Source of the DNA: VAZQ01 sp963840535
GTDB lineage: Bacteria; Pseudomonadota; Alphaproteobacteria; Rhizobiales; Xanthobacteraceae
NCBI GenBank assembly: GCA_963840535.1
Contig: CAWIZJ010000042.1
Span: 3,874-67,873 of the forward strand
Length of the DNA: 64,000 nt
Reading direction: 5' to 3'
Shown: piece after piece, positions 1 through 9,607 of the stretch
Layout of the letters: the number at the start of each line of letters is the position of its first letter
How positions within the stretch are numbered: position 1 is the stretch's first letter
Notes under the pieces: model-generated
The model's input: the letters and a program-made list of their open reading frames with translations, nothing else
Databases searched by the model: none
What the model was told of the DNA's origin: nothing
Translations under genes and position numbers: made by a program

Positions 1-601
1 CCACCGATCTGGTACGGCCTGCACGCGGTGGAGAGCGCGGAACGCGCGGCGCGCCGCAATCTCAATGTCGTGAGCCTCGATCCCCCGCACGAGACCCGGC
101 TCTCCATCGAGCGCTATCGCACGATCTGGCCGCAGATCCACTCCTCGACCACGGACCACCCCAAGCTCGGGCTCGGTCGCGTTCATCGTCGTGGCGCCGA
201 GCGATGCGGAGGCGCTGGCGCTCGCCCGCCCCGCCTATCTGCGCTGGCACGCGAGCTTTACCCATTTGTTCCGCCGGCATGGACGCTCGCAGTCGCATCC
301 CCGTCCCGCCACCTTCGACCTGGTGATCGAGCGCGGCCAGGGCATCGCCGGCGCGCCCGCGACGGTCGCCGGTTTCCTGTCCAGCCCAGCTCGCGCATAC
401 CGGATGCAACTACGTGGTCGGCCAGTTCGCGTTCGGCGATCTGACGCGCGCGCAAATCCTGCGATCCGTCGAACTGTTCGCGCGCGAGGTGATGCCCTCA
501 TTGCGCTCGGGGAAGGCCGGCCGCCGCGTCGACGGCCGACGTTGCGGCTCACGGTGCCCGTTGATATCGTCGTCCCCGGGACCAACGGAGTCGTTGATTG
601 A
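1..601 (+). CDS. LLM-class flavin-dependent oxidoreductase, 3' part, frameshifted
   Basis: This is the C-terminal part of a luciferase-like (FMN-dependent) monooxygenase; the 5' part lies outside the window. The first frame opens with PPIWYGLHAVESAERAARR, the typical inner strand of the TIM barrel, followed by NVVSLDPPHETR. The reading frame moves twice. Near 173-178 one extra G separates KLGL from VAFIVVAPSDAEAL, and near 384-387 one extra C separates FLSS from QLAHTGCNYVVGQ. The family signature FAFGDLTRAQILRSVELFAREVMPSLR ends near 510. The true stop is uncertain; the stop at 599-601 overlaps the TTG start of the next gene and is the likely end, which would need a further shift. Substrate unknown. 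It is probably co-transcribed with the hydantoinase genes. Confidence 0.7.
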
Positions 602-2677
602 GCACGCCGGAATCGGGCCGGATTCGGCTCTCTGCCGATGTGGGCGGCACCTTCACCGATGTCGCCGCGTTCGATGCGACGACCGGGCAGCTCCAGCTCG
701 GAAAAACCCTCACGACGCCGGCGCAGGCTCGTAACCGGCATCGATCACGGCGTGGGCAAGGCCGGCGTGAGCTTTCGCTCGGCCGGGCTTTTCCTTCACG
801 GCACCACGGTTGCAATCAACACCATTCTCGAGCGCACCGGCGCCATCTGCGCGCTCATCACCACGCAAGGGTTCCGAGACATCTACGAGATCGGCCGCGT
901 CAACCGGCCGGAGTCCTACAATCTGTTCTTCCGCCGCCACGTGCCGCTGATCGAGCGTGACCTGCGCTACGAGATCCGCGAGCGCCTGGACTCCCAGGGC
1001 AAGGTGCTGATCAAGCTCGACGAGAGCCAGCTGCACACGGCCGTGGCCGACGCAGTGGCGCAGGGCGTAGAGGCGATAGCGATTCTCTTCCTGCACTCCT
1101 ACCGCAACCCAGCCCATGAGCAGAGGGTGAAGAGCATCATCGAGGACCGGCACCCGCAGCTCTTCGTCACGGCATCGCACGAGCTCTCGCAGGAGTATCG
1201 TGAGTTCGAACGAACCTCGACGGCGGCGGCCAATGCCTATGTCGGACCGCGCGTGCGGCGCTATCTCGGCGAGATGGCCGAGCATCTCGGCGCCGCGGGT
1301 TTCGACGGCGACTTCCTGATCGTGCAATCGACCGGGGGCTTGTTCGGCGTCGAAGAGGCGCAGAGCGCCTGCATCCGGATGCTGGAATCGGGGCCGGCGG
1401 CGGGCGTGATCGGCACCAAGATGCTGTGCGACGACATCGGGCTCGAGAACGCCATAGCCTTCGACATGGGCGGCACCACCGCCAAAGCCGGCGTCATTCA
1501 CGACGGAGCGGTGCTGATGACGGGGAGCACGCTGGTCGGCGGCTATGCCACCGGTCTGCCCGTGCAGATCCCGATGATCGACATCCAGGAGGTCGGCACC
1601 GGCGGTGGCTCGATCGCGCGCGTGGAGATGGGCGCGCTCCATGTCGGGCCCGAGAGCGCGGGCGCCCAGCCCGGTCCGGCCTGCTATGGCCTCGGCGGGG
1701 TCGAGCCGACCGTCACCGACGCCAATCTCATTCTCGGGCGGCTTGCCGTCGATCGTTTCCTCGGCGGCGAAATGCCGCTCGACCTCGACGCCGCGAGGCG
1801 TGCACTGGACGTGCGGGTCGCAGGGCCGCTCGGCCTCGATCTGACCGAGGCTGCGGACGGCATTCTGCGCATCGCCACGACCAAGATGTCCCACATGGTG
1901 CGCTGGGTCACCACCGAGCGCGGGCTCGACGCCGCCGATTTCAGCCTGGTCGCCTATGGCGGCGCGGGTCCCCTGCATGCCGCGATGGTCGCGCGCGAAT
2001 TGCGCATCGCCAGGGTCGTCATTCCACGCGCGCCCGGTCACTTCTCCGCCTACGGCATGCTGGTCGCCGATCTGCGGCGCGACTTCGTCAAGACCTGGTT
2101 CACGCCGCTAGCCGAGGCATCCTTTCCCGCCATCGAAGAGATCTACGCCGAGATGGAGGGACGCGGACGCGCGGCGATCGGGCGCAGCAAGGTGGCGATC
2201 GTCGCCGTCGAGGTGCGTCGCGCGGCCGACATGCGCTATGTCGGTCAGGAGCACGCGGTGACGGTCGAGCTTCCCCTCGAGCTGTTCCGATCGCAGGATC
2301 GCGACGGGATCAAGAAGCGCTTCGATGCGGTGCACGAGACCCGATACGGCTATTCCGCCGCCGCGCGAGAAGGCGGAGATCGTGAGCCTGCGCAGCGCCG
2401 TCACCGGTCTGTTGCGCAAGCCGGCCTTCGAGCCGGTCGCGGCCGGAGCATCCGAGCCGCCGCCACGGGCCTCTCGCGGCACCCGTCCGGTCTACTTCGC
2501 CGAGGCCGGTCGCCACGTCGATACGGCGAGTTACGATCGTGCGGCGCTCGAGGTCGGCAATCGCGTCGCGGGCCGGCGCTGATCGAGGAATACGCCTCGA
2601 CGACCGTTATCCATCCCGGCGACATCGTCACGGTCGATGGGTTCGGAAACCTCGTGATCGAGATCCTGCGGAGCTGA
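598..2677 (+). CDS. Hydantoinase/oxoprolinase family protein, subunit A, frameshifted
   Basis: HyuA-type ATP-dependent amidohydrolase subunit, acting with HyuB on hydantoins, 5-oxoproline or related cyclic amides; acetone-carboxylase-like activity is an alternative in this superfamily. The N-terminus has the actin-like phosphate loop VGGTFTDVAAFD and the middle has DMGGTTAKAGVI, both diagnostic. The start TTG at 598 overlaps the upstream stop. Three shifts interrupt it: an extra base near 728 (PAQ to LVTGIDHGVG), an extra base near 2360 (YSA to PREKAEIVSLRS) and a missing base near 2570 (RVAG to PALIEEYASTTV). After correction the protein is about 690 residues, full length for the family, and ends VDGFGNLVIEILRS. 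The shifts look like sequencing errors because both sides remain well conserved. It lies 7 bp before subunit B. Confidence 0.85.
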
Positions 2678-2684
2678 GCATATC

Positions 2685-4637
2685 GTGGACGCCGGGCTGA
2701 AATCGAGCCTTCCGCTGCCTTCCGCTTCGCCGCGATCGGTTGAGGGAAAGAAAACAGGTCGCCGGACCGATCCCGTGACCACCGAGATCGTGCGCAACGG
2801 TCTCATTGCCGCGACCGAGGAGATGAAGACCAATCTGATGCGCACCGCCTACAACATGATCATCTACGAGGCGCTCGACTTCACCGTCGGGCTGTTCGAT
2901 GCGCAGGGCAATACGGTCTCGATCGGGCTCGGGCTGCCGATGTTCATCCGCGGCATGAGCGACACCGTCAAGACCAAGCTCGCGCATTACGGTGTGGAGA
3001 ACCTCGACCCCGGCGACATCCTGCTCACCAACGACGCCTACATCACCGGCAGCCACCTCAACCACATGACTTTCACGGTGCCGATCTTCGATGGCGACGA
3101 GGTGGTGGCGTTCTCCTGCTGCATGGCGCATTGGCCCGACGTGGGCGGCACCCTCGACGGTGCCACCACCGATATCTACTCCGAAGGCCTGCAGATGCCG
3201 ATCGTCAAGATCTATCGCAAAGGCGTGCCCAACGAGGAGCTGATCTCCATCATAAGGACCAATGTGCGACTGCCGGAGCGGGCCATGGGCGACTTCCGTG
3301 CGCAGATCGCGGCGGTCAAGACCGGCGAGCGACGTTTTCTCGAGATGATCCGCAAGTACGGCCGCGACGCCGTGCTCGGGGGCATCGAGGCGATCATGGA
3401 TCACAGCGAGGCCGCCACCCGCGCGCGCGTCGCCGCGATACCCGACGGCATCTACCAGGCGGAATCGTTCATGGACGATGACGGCGTCAAGGTCGGCGAG
3501 CGGGTGCCGATCCGGGTGCGCGTCGAGATCAAGGGCGACCGGATGAAGGTCGACCTCACCGACGTGGCCGGGCAGGTGGCCGGCTTCTACAATTCCGGCG
3601 AGACCGCCGGGCGATCCTGTTGCCAGGTGGCGTTCAAATGCCTGACCTCGGCGCTCGATCTGCCCATCAACGATGGTCAGTTCCGCGCGCTTGAGATCGT
3701 ATTGCCCCCGGGGCGGGTGGTGAGCGCGCTGAAGCCTGCCGCGATGCGCATGTGGATGACCTATCCCATGACCATCATCGACACCATCTTCAAGGCGCTG
3801 GCGCCCGCGATCCCCGAACGCATCGTTGCCGGTCACCACGCCGACCTCGTGGTTGGTCGCGTCAACGGCCGCCGCCCCGGGGACGACAGCTTCTACATCT
3901 ACCTCGGCGGCCTGATCGGGGGCGGCTGGGGCGCCAAGCGGGGCAGTGACGGCTGCAACTCCACCATCGCCATGAACGACGGCGACACCCACAACGGGCC
4001 TTCCGAGCAGGTCGAGGCGAAATATCCGCTGCTGGTGGAGCGCTATGCCTTGCGGCCGGACTCCGGCGGCGCCGGCCGCTTCCGCGGCGGCCTCGGCTGC
4101 GAGCAGGTGGTGCAGGCACGCCACGACATCCGCTTCAGCTCGCAGATGGACCGTGTGAAGTGCAAGCCGTGGGGCCTCGAGGACGGCCTGTCCGGCTTCG
4201 GCAACTCGGTCGCGATTCACCGCTTCGGCCAGCCCGAGGAGCAGCGTTTCCACAACGGCAAAGCGCTCAACCAGGTGCTGCATGCCGGCGACGCCTATAT
4301 CCTGCGCTCGGGCGGTGGCGGCGGTTTCGGCTCGCCGCTCGAGCGCGAACTCGCGAGCCTCGAGCGCGATGTGCGCTGCGGCTATGTGAGCAAGGCAGCG
4401 GCCGAGAAATACTACGGGGCTGTTTTCGAGGAAGGCTCGACGAAGCTCGATATCGACGCGACGCAGGCGCGGCGTGCCGAAATGCGCGCGCTCGGGCTCC
4501 CGCGCGACGAGCCGATTGCCGACACCGGGGTGCCGCCGCCAGTTCCCGCACACGTTCACTGGCGCGAGCACGGGCACGAAGCGCTGAGCGAGGAGGAGCG
4601 GGTCGCGCTGGCGATGACGGGGCGGTGCTGCACGTGA
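2685..4637 (+). CDS. Hydantoinase B/oxoprolinase family protein
   Basis: HyuB-type subunit of 650 residues, intact, partner of the A subunit just upstream. The family opening TDPVTTEIVRNGLIAATEEM starts near residue 28, so the GTG at 2685 gives a short extra leader; an internal start is possible. Typical blocks follow: ALDFTVGLFDAQGN, GDILLTNDAYITGSHLNHM, a HWPDVGG motif, and a C-terminal glycine-rich segment with GGLIGGGWGAKRGSDG and RSGGGGGFGSPLERE. Together A and B are predicted to open a cyclic amide with ATP in the cytoplasm; the substrate cannot be read from sequence. The neighbouring flavin monooxygenase suggests a heterocycle-degrading operon. Confidence 0.9.
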   Translation: MDAGLKSSLPLPSASPRSVEGKKTGRRTDPVTTEIVRNGLIAATEEMKTNLMRTAYNMIIYEALDFTVGLFDAQGNTVSIGLGLPMFIRGMSDTVKTKLAHYGVENLDPGDILLTNDAYITGSHLNHMTFTVPIFDGDEVVAFSCCMAHWPDVGGTLDGATTDIYSEGLQMPIVKIYRKGVPNEELISIIRTNVRLPERAMGDFRAQIAAVKTGERRFLEMIRKYGRDAVLGGIEAIMDHSEAATRARVAAIPDGIYQAESFMDDDGVKVGERVPIRVRVEIKGDRMKVDLTDVAGQVAGFYNSGETAGRSCCQVAFKCLTSALDLPINDGQFRALEIVLPPGRVVSALKPAAMRMWMTYPMTIIDTIFKALAPAIPERIVAGHHADLVVGRVNGRRPGDDSFYIYLGGLIGGGWGAKRGSDGCNSTIAMNDGDTHNGPSEQVEAKYPLLVERYALRPDSGGAGRFRGGLGCEQVVQARHDIRFSSQMDRVKCKPWGLEDGLSGFGNSVAIHRFGQPEEQRFHNGKALNQVLHAGDAYILRSGGGGGFGSPLERELASLERDVRCGYVSKAAAEKYYGAVFEEGSTKLDIDATQARRAEMRALGLPRDEPIADTGVPPPVPAHVHWREHGHEALSEEERVALAMTGRCCT

Positions 4638-4725
4638 GCGGCATGCTCTGGCGGCACAAGAAGGGTCGATCCCGTACGGCATTCGGCTCGGTTTAAGGTC
4701 TCCTGACTTCACGCTGTCGGGGGCT

Positions 4726-5094
4726 TCACTTCGGCTTGAGCTGATGCAGCAGGATGGAGTTGCCCTCGCTGTCCAGGCACACCGCCATCCGACAGACGGG
4801 ACTGTGGATGACGTCGCTCTTGAAGGTGACACCCTTGCCCTTGAGGTCGGTCATGAGCCGATCGAGGTCCTCGACCTCGAACGCGATCGTGCCGCCGGCG
4901 CTGTCGCTGGGCTTCTCCTTGGTGAAGTTGGTGAGGGCCAAACAGCCGCCGCCGGGCAGGTCGTATTCCACCCACCAGTTGTCGCCCTGGTTGCCGGCCG
5001 AGCCGGACTTGAGGCCGAGCGTCTCCTCGTAGAACATGCGCGCCCGCGCCACGTCGGTGACCGGGTAGTACGTGAAGGCGACCTTCCTGAACAT
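4726..5094 (-). CDS. VOC family (glyoxalase-like) protein
   Basis: Small 122-residue protein of the vicinal oxygen chelate fold, made of two beta-alpha-beta-beta-beta modules. The ATG at 5094 was chosen because MFRKVAFTYYPVTDVARARMFYEETLGL is the usual VOC opening. The second half has AFEVEDLDRLMTDLKGKGV and ends in DSEGNSILLHQLKPK, matching the family's metal-site strand, although the usual metal-binding His of the first strand is replaced. VOC members can be lyases, dioxygenases or binding proteins; the specific activity is unknown. It is the last gene of a minus-strand run with the iron-sulfur protein, RidA and a molybdenum hydroxylase, and converges with the hydantoinase operon. Confidence 0.8.
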   Translation of the reverse strand: MFRKVAFTYYPVTDVARARMFYEETLGLKSGSAGNQGDNWWVEYDLPGGGCLALTNFTKEKPSDSAGGTIAFEVEDLDRLMTDLKGKGVTFKSDVIHSPVCRMAVCLDSEGNSILLHQLKPK

Positions 5095-5179
5095 GCAACA
5101 CCTTATGTTGGCCACGCGCTCGGCAGCATCGAGCAGGCGGGATCGGGATCACGCAATTCGCCGCGCTGGCACGGACCTC

Positions 5180-6541
5180 TCACTCGATTCCGTCCGGCCC
5201 GACAGGTTGCAGGCTCGGCCGTGGACCCGCTTCGCCGCGTAGCGGCAGCGGCTGCTCTTCCAGCATGGCCTGGATCGCGCTGCGCGTGGACTTGGGGTCG
5301 AGGCCGTGCTGTGTCACCAGATCCTGGCAGTCGGTCGCGATGGCATCGACGTCCTGCAGCATCTTGAGCCGCTTGAAGTGATCGTCGTGATGGATGCCCA
5401 TGCTGTCGCCCACGATCTCCAGCATGTTCATGATCCGGAACGGATAGTCGCGCTCGTGCGCGCACAGCTCGCGGTGGTCGGCGTGGTAGACCGCGACCAG
5501 CGCGTCGACGCCCGCCTTCTCGGCGGCGTCGAGCTCGTTTCCCTGCAGCTCGCGCCGGTAGGCCGGCAGCGCACGGAAATAGTTGCTCATCATTCCGACC
5601 GCCGGTTGCCCGAGATCGACGAGCTCGACCCCCGGCACGGCTTTCAGGATGTCCTCGGCGGCCTCGACCACGCCCCTGATGCCGGGGTGGCGATGGAGCG
5701 CGATCCGCATCTCCACGCGCTTGCACAGGAACGGCCGCAGCCGGTCGAGGTTCTTGCGCAGGAACAACATGAACGGCGTCATCTCGAATGGTTTGGCGCC
5801 CCGCGTCTTCTCCACCGTCGGCAAGGTGGTCTCGGTGAACTGCGTGTGGCAGCTCGGGCACCAGGAGATCACCTGCCCGGACCTGCTGCGGGCGAGCTTG
5901 TCCATGGTGCTCTCGGCGAAACGGCCCGAGGTCGCGACGTCGCCGGTGCGCATCTGGACGACGCCGCAGCAATGGGTGGGACCGCCCATCACCTGGTAGG
6001 TGACGCCGAGCGCGTCCATGATGTCGAGGGCGAGCAGCGCGATGTGCGGCGTCTTGAGCACGTTGCAGCCGGTATAGAACACGAAATCCGGCGGTATGTT
6101 GGGCTCGGTCCGGCTATCAGCCTTCTGCCCGAGCCGCGCCAAGGTCTCGTCGTCGAGCTGGATGCGCGAGATGTGCGTCACGTCGCGTGCGACCTTGCGG
6201 AAGCCCTCCACCCCGAGACGGCGTTGTTGCACCGGCGCATCCCTGTGGCGCGCCATGGCCACGCGTGCCATCCCTAGGAGAAAGCGCGGATTGACGCCGT
6301 AGTCGCAGGCCTCGATGCACTCGCCGGTGAGCACGCACGCGTTCGCCCATTTGCGCGCCGCGTCCGGCCCATCGCCGGTGCGCAGAATGTCGATGATCCC
6401 CGAGATGACCGCGCGCGGCTCGGCCTTCACCCCACCGGGACCGGTAACGGGGCAGACCTCGACGCATTTGCCGCAGCGGGTGCAGGCGTCGGTCATCGCT
6501 GCGACGCGCTCGCTCAGTGCGGCCTCGAACGTGGCGGTCAT
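5180..6541 (-). CDS. (Fe-S)-binding protein with CCG domain (HdrD/GlpC-like)
   Basis: Predicted electron-transfer protein of 453 residues. Residues 20-31 are CTRCGKCVEVCP, a classic 4Fe-4S motif; a second cluster follows in NACVLTGECIEACDYGVNP. A cysteine-rich CCG domain comes next, with YTGCNV, HCCGVV and WCPSCHTQF spaced as in heterodisulfide reductase subunit D, GlpC and LldE. The second CCG repeat expected in HdrD seems to lack its cysteines (it has VYHADHRELCAHERDYP), so only one special cluster is likely. Proteins of this type pass electrons from flavin or molybdenum dehydrogenases to quinones or disulfides. It sits downstream of a molybdenum hydroxylase that has no FAD/2Fe-2S subunits beside it, so it may be that enzyme's electron acceptor; this is inference. 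Confidence 0.85.
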   Translation of the reverse strand: MTATFEAALSERVAAMTDACTRCGKCVEVCPVTGPGGVKAEPRAVISGIIDILRTGDGPDAARKWANACVLTGECIEACDYGVNPRFLLGMARVAMARHRDAPVQQRRLGVEGFRKVARDVTHISRIQLDDETLARLGQKADSRTEPNIPPDFVFYTGCNVLKTPHIALLALDIMDALGVTYQVMGGPTHCCGVVQMRTGDVATSGRFAESTMDKLARSRSGQVISWCPSCHTQFTETTLPTVEKTRGAKPFEMTPFMLFLRKNLDRLRPFLCKRVEMRIALHRHPGIRGVVEAAEDILKAVPGVELVDLGQPAVGMMSNYFRALPAYRRELQGNELDAAEKAGVDALVAVYHADHRELCAHERDYPFRIMNMLEIVGDSMGIHHDDHFKRLKMLQDVDAIATDCQDLVTQHGLDPKSTRSAIQAMLEEQPLPLRGEAGPRPSLQPVGPDGIE

Positions 6542-6651
6542 GCGGATGCGATCCGTGCTCAGTCAGATCGTGCGGATACTACCGCGCGGGCACGCCCGAT
6601 GAAACCCTGCCCCGGGAGAATGGTGGCCGGCGGCGGAATGCCGTGAGGGCA

Positions 6652-7041
6652 TCAAGCGGTCACGGCGATCCCCTGCACCTCGATCAACATCTCGGGCTGG
6701 GCAAAGCCCTGGACGGTGATCGCGGCGCTGGCTGGAAAATCCTTGTCGAACAGCTGTCCACGCAGCTCGGTCATGCGGGTCGTGTAGCGCGCGTCGATCA
6801 GGAACACGGTCATGGTGACCATGTCGCTCAGTCTCGCGCCGGCCTCCGCCAATGTTCGCTCGATATTGCGAAATGTCTGCTTGAACTGCGCATCGAAATC
6901 GCCGGCGAGCGATTTTCCGGTATCGTCGATCTGGCCGGTATGCCCGGCGATGTAGATGGTTCTGCCCCCGCCTTCGGTGATGACGCAAGGCGAGAACGCG
7001 CGCTTGACCTGCCAGGTTCCGCGAACGAACGTCTTCTGCAT
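6652..7041 (-). CDS. RidA family protein (YjgF/YER057c/UK114)
   Basis: 129-residue member of the RidA family, which hydrolyses reactive enamine/imine intermediates or acts in catabolic pathways (Rid2-Rid7 groups). The ATG at 7041 was preferred over the longer frame because GAGGAG lies 9 bp upstream. Typical blocks are TIYIAGHTGQIDDTG, FDAQFKQTFRNIERTLAEAG and MVTMTVFLIDARY, with a C-terminal FAQPEMLIEVQGIAV. The catalytic Arg of canonical RidA, normally before a C-terminal LVEI(E/D) motif, appears replaced here by Q-P-E-M, so it is probably a non-canonical Rid protein. It lies between the molybdenum hydroxylase and the CCG iron-sulfur gene on the same strand. Confidence 0.87.
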   Translation of the reverse strand: MQKTFVRGTWQVKRAFSPCVITEGGGRTIYIAGHTGQIDDTGKSLAGDFDAQFKQTFRNIERTLAEAGARLSDMVTMTVFLIDARYTTRMTELRGQLFDKDFPASAAITVQGFAQPEMLIEVQGIAVTA

Positions 7042-7065
7042 GGGTGCAATCTCCTCATTGGAGCC

Positions 7066-7077
7066 GCTAGTGCTAGC
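7066..7077. promoter_or_regulatory. Short palindrome upstream of ridA
   Basis: GCTAGTGCTAGC has perfect 5-bp arms (GCTAG/CTAGC) around a TG centre, 24-36 bp upstream of the RidA start codon in the 126-bp gap after the molybdenum hydroxylase. It could be an operator giving RidA and the downstream genes their own control. The arms are short and chance cannot be excluded. Confidence 0.25.
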
Positions 7078-7167
7078 TGTTCTAGTGGCGAACCCGAATT
7101 TTCGCCGAAGCCGTGCCACAAGTCCGATGAATTTTCCGAATGGTACACTGCCGCAATCGCGCGCGCG

Positions 7168-9484
7168 TCAGGGCGCATTTGCCTCCTTGATCGCTCGCCA
7201 CAGGCGCTCCGATGTCGCCGGCATCTCGACGTGGCGGATGCCGAGATGCGACAGCGCGTCCACCAGCGCATTGGCGACAGCGGGCATGGCGCCGACGCAG
7301 CCCGCCTCGCCCGCGCCTTTGACCCCGAGCGGATTGGTCTTGGTCGGCACCGGATTGCTCTTGACCTCGACCGCGCTGATATCGGTCGCACGCGGCATCG
7401 CATAGTCCATGAACGAGCCGGTGAGCATCTGGCCGTCACCGTCGAACCGGATGTCCTCCATCAGGACCTGGCCGACTCCCTGTGCGATGCCTCCGACGAT
7501 CTGGCCCTTGAGCAGCAGCGGATTGAGCACGGTGCCGACATCGTCCACCACGCTGTAGCGCACGATCTCGACCTCGCCGGTCTCCTCGTCGATCTCCAGC
7601 TCGCAGATATGGCAGCCATTGGGAAAGTTCTGCACCGATGCGGTATAGGTGGCGGTGGCGATCAGGCCGACTTCCATGTCCCTGGGCAGCCTGGCCGGGT
7701 CGACCGCTTCCCTGGCCACTTCCTTGATGGTCAGCGTGCGATTGGTCTTCGGGCTGGAGAGCACGCCGTCGGCGAAGTTGACGTCGGCGACGCCGACATC
7801 GAGCAAATGCGCAGCGATACGTTTGGCCTTGGCGGCGATCTTGTCGGCGGCAAGGTCGACTGCCGCTCCCCCGATGGTGGCGGAGCGCGAGCCCCCGGTG
7901 CCTTCGCCGATGAAGACCTGATCGGTATCCCCCTGCACGTAGTGCACGTCGTCCGGTTGCAGCCCGAGCCGGTCGCAGGCGATCTGTTTGTAAATGGTCT
8001 CGTGTCCCTGGCCCTGGGTGACGCTGCCGGCGAGCAGCGTGACGGTCCCGGACTTGTCGAAGCGGATCTCGGCACCCTCGAAGCCCTGCGCGGCTGCACG
8101 TTCGATGGTGTTGGACATTCCGATGCCACGCAGCTTGCCGCGCTTGCGCGCGTCGGCCCGCCGCCGCTCGAAGCCGGCGACGTCGGCGAGCTCGAGCGCC
8201 ATGTCCATGCTCTTCTCGAACTCGCCGCTGTCGATAGGTGAAGGTGAGCCCGGTCTTGAACGGCATGGCATCGGGCGTGATGTAGTTGCGTCGCCGCAAC
8301 TCGGCGGGATCGAGGCCGAGCTCGTCGGCGGCGAGATCGACCAGCCGCTCGATCACATAGGCCGCCTCGGGACGGCCGTTGCCGCGATAAGGCCGCACCG
8401 GGTTGGTGTGGGTGAATACGGCGGTGACATCGGCATGCATCGCCGGCGTGCGATAGACCCCGGCGAGGGTCCCGATGTTGCCGGTGAAGGCCGGCATGCC
8501 GGTCTGCAGATAGGCGCCGATGGCGGCGATCGTCTTCACCCGCATCCCCAGGAAGGTCCCGTTCTGGTCGAGCGCGAGCTCGGCTTCGGTGACGTTGTCA
8601 CGGGCCTGGGCGTCGCAGAGAAAGGCTTCCGAGCGGGTCGACACCCATTTGACCGGCCGCCCCACGAGCTTCGACGCCAACAGCACCAGCGCCACCTCGT
8701 TGTAGACCGCCGACTTCATGCCGAAGCTGCCGCCGATATCGCCCGCGACCACGCGGATCCTGCTCTCCGGTACTTTCAGGATCGGTGCCAGCTCGGAGCG
8801 GTAGGGGTGCACGCGCTGCAGCGTCGTGTAGATGGTGTAGCGGCCGTCGGCAGCGTTGTAGTCGCCAATGCAGCCGCGCGGCTCCATGGTCGCGGCGGTG
8901 ACCCGGTTGACCACGAAGCGGTGCTTGACGATGTGATCGGCCCTCGTAAACGCGGCCTCGGTCGCAGCCTTGTCGCCGAACAATTGAACAAAGCCGATAT
9001 TGTCGGCACAGTCGTCCCACACCCGCGGCGCGCCCCGGGCGGTCGCCTCTGCGGTCGACGCCACCGCCGGCAACGGCTCGTAGTCGACCGCGATCCGCTC
9101 GGCGGCGTCGGCGGCGTGGTGATACGTATCCGCCACCACGAAGGCGACATAGTCGCCGACCCAGCGCACCCGGTCCCTGGCCAGCGCCGGGTAGGGCGGC
9201 CGGAACACGCTTCCGTCGCGCAGCTTCAAACCCCGCGGCACCGGCAGATCGCCCCAGCCGGAGGCCTGCCAGTCAGCGCCGCTGAGCACCGCCAGCACCC
9301 CCGGCGCCGCCTTGGCCCTGCTCGTATCGATCGATCGGATCCGGGCGTGGGCGTGGGGCGAGCGGAGCACGTAGCCGAACGCCATGCCCGGCAGCACCAT
9401 GTCGCCGACGTAGCGGCCGCCGCCCTTGAGCAGCCTCGGATCCTCGAAACGGGACACGCTCTGGCCGATCGCGAATTCACCCAT
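7168..9484 (-). CDS. Xanthine dehydrogenase family molybdopterin-binding (CoxL-like) subunit, frameshifted
   Basis: Large catalytic subunit of a molybdenum hydroxylase, about 771 residues after joining. The N-terminus has GQSVSRFEDPRLLKGGGRYVGD, a hallmark of the family. Active-site-loop sequence RPYRGNGRPE, not the AYRCSFR of true CO dehydrogenase, marks it as a hydroxylase of organic substrates. GGSFGMK and the GVKGAGEAG loop carrying the essential Glu are present. One extra base near 8240 splits the gene (TFTY to DSGEFEKSMD). Unusually no FAD (CoxM) or 2Fe-2S (CoxS) subunit is adjacent; the next genes are RidA and a CCG iron-sulfur protein. Substrate unknown, probably an aromatic heterocycle or aldehyde. 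It is transcribed leftwards, divergent from the gene starting at 9608. Confidence 0.88.
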
Positions 9485-9607
9485 CGCATCCTCGGAGCTG
9501 ATTCATTGCGGGAAAGGCGTTATCGCAAAGCTGTGGCCGGATTTCCACCGGGGGCCGCGGCCGCGCGCCATTGACCGAAAGGGCGATTGCGCCACAATGC
9601 ATTGCGG

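Noticed and set aside
710..2041. Long minus-strand open frame of 443 codons opposite the hydantoinase A gene
   Set aside because: Arg/Ala/Gly/His-rich, no family motifs, mirrors the codon structure of the real gene; a typical high-GC shadow.
2628..4832. 734-codon minus-strand open frame opposite hydantoinase B
   Set aside because: No recognisable domain and fully overlapped by an intact conserved gene; shadow frame.
6517..8241. 574-codon plus-strand open frame over RidA and the molybdenum hydroxylase
   Set aside because: Overlaps conserved minus-strand genes and has no homology pattern.
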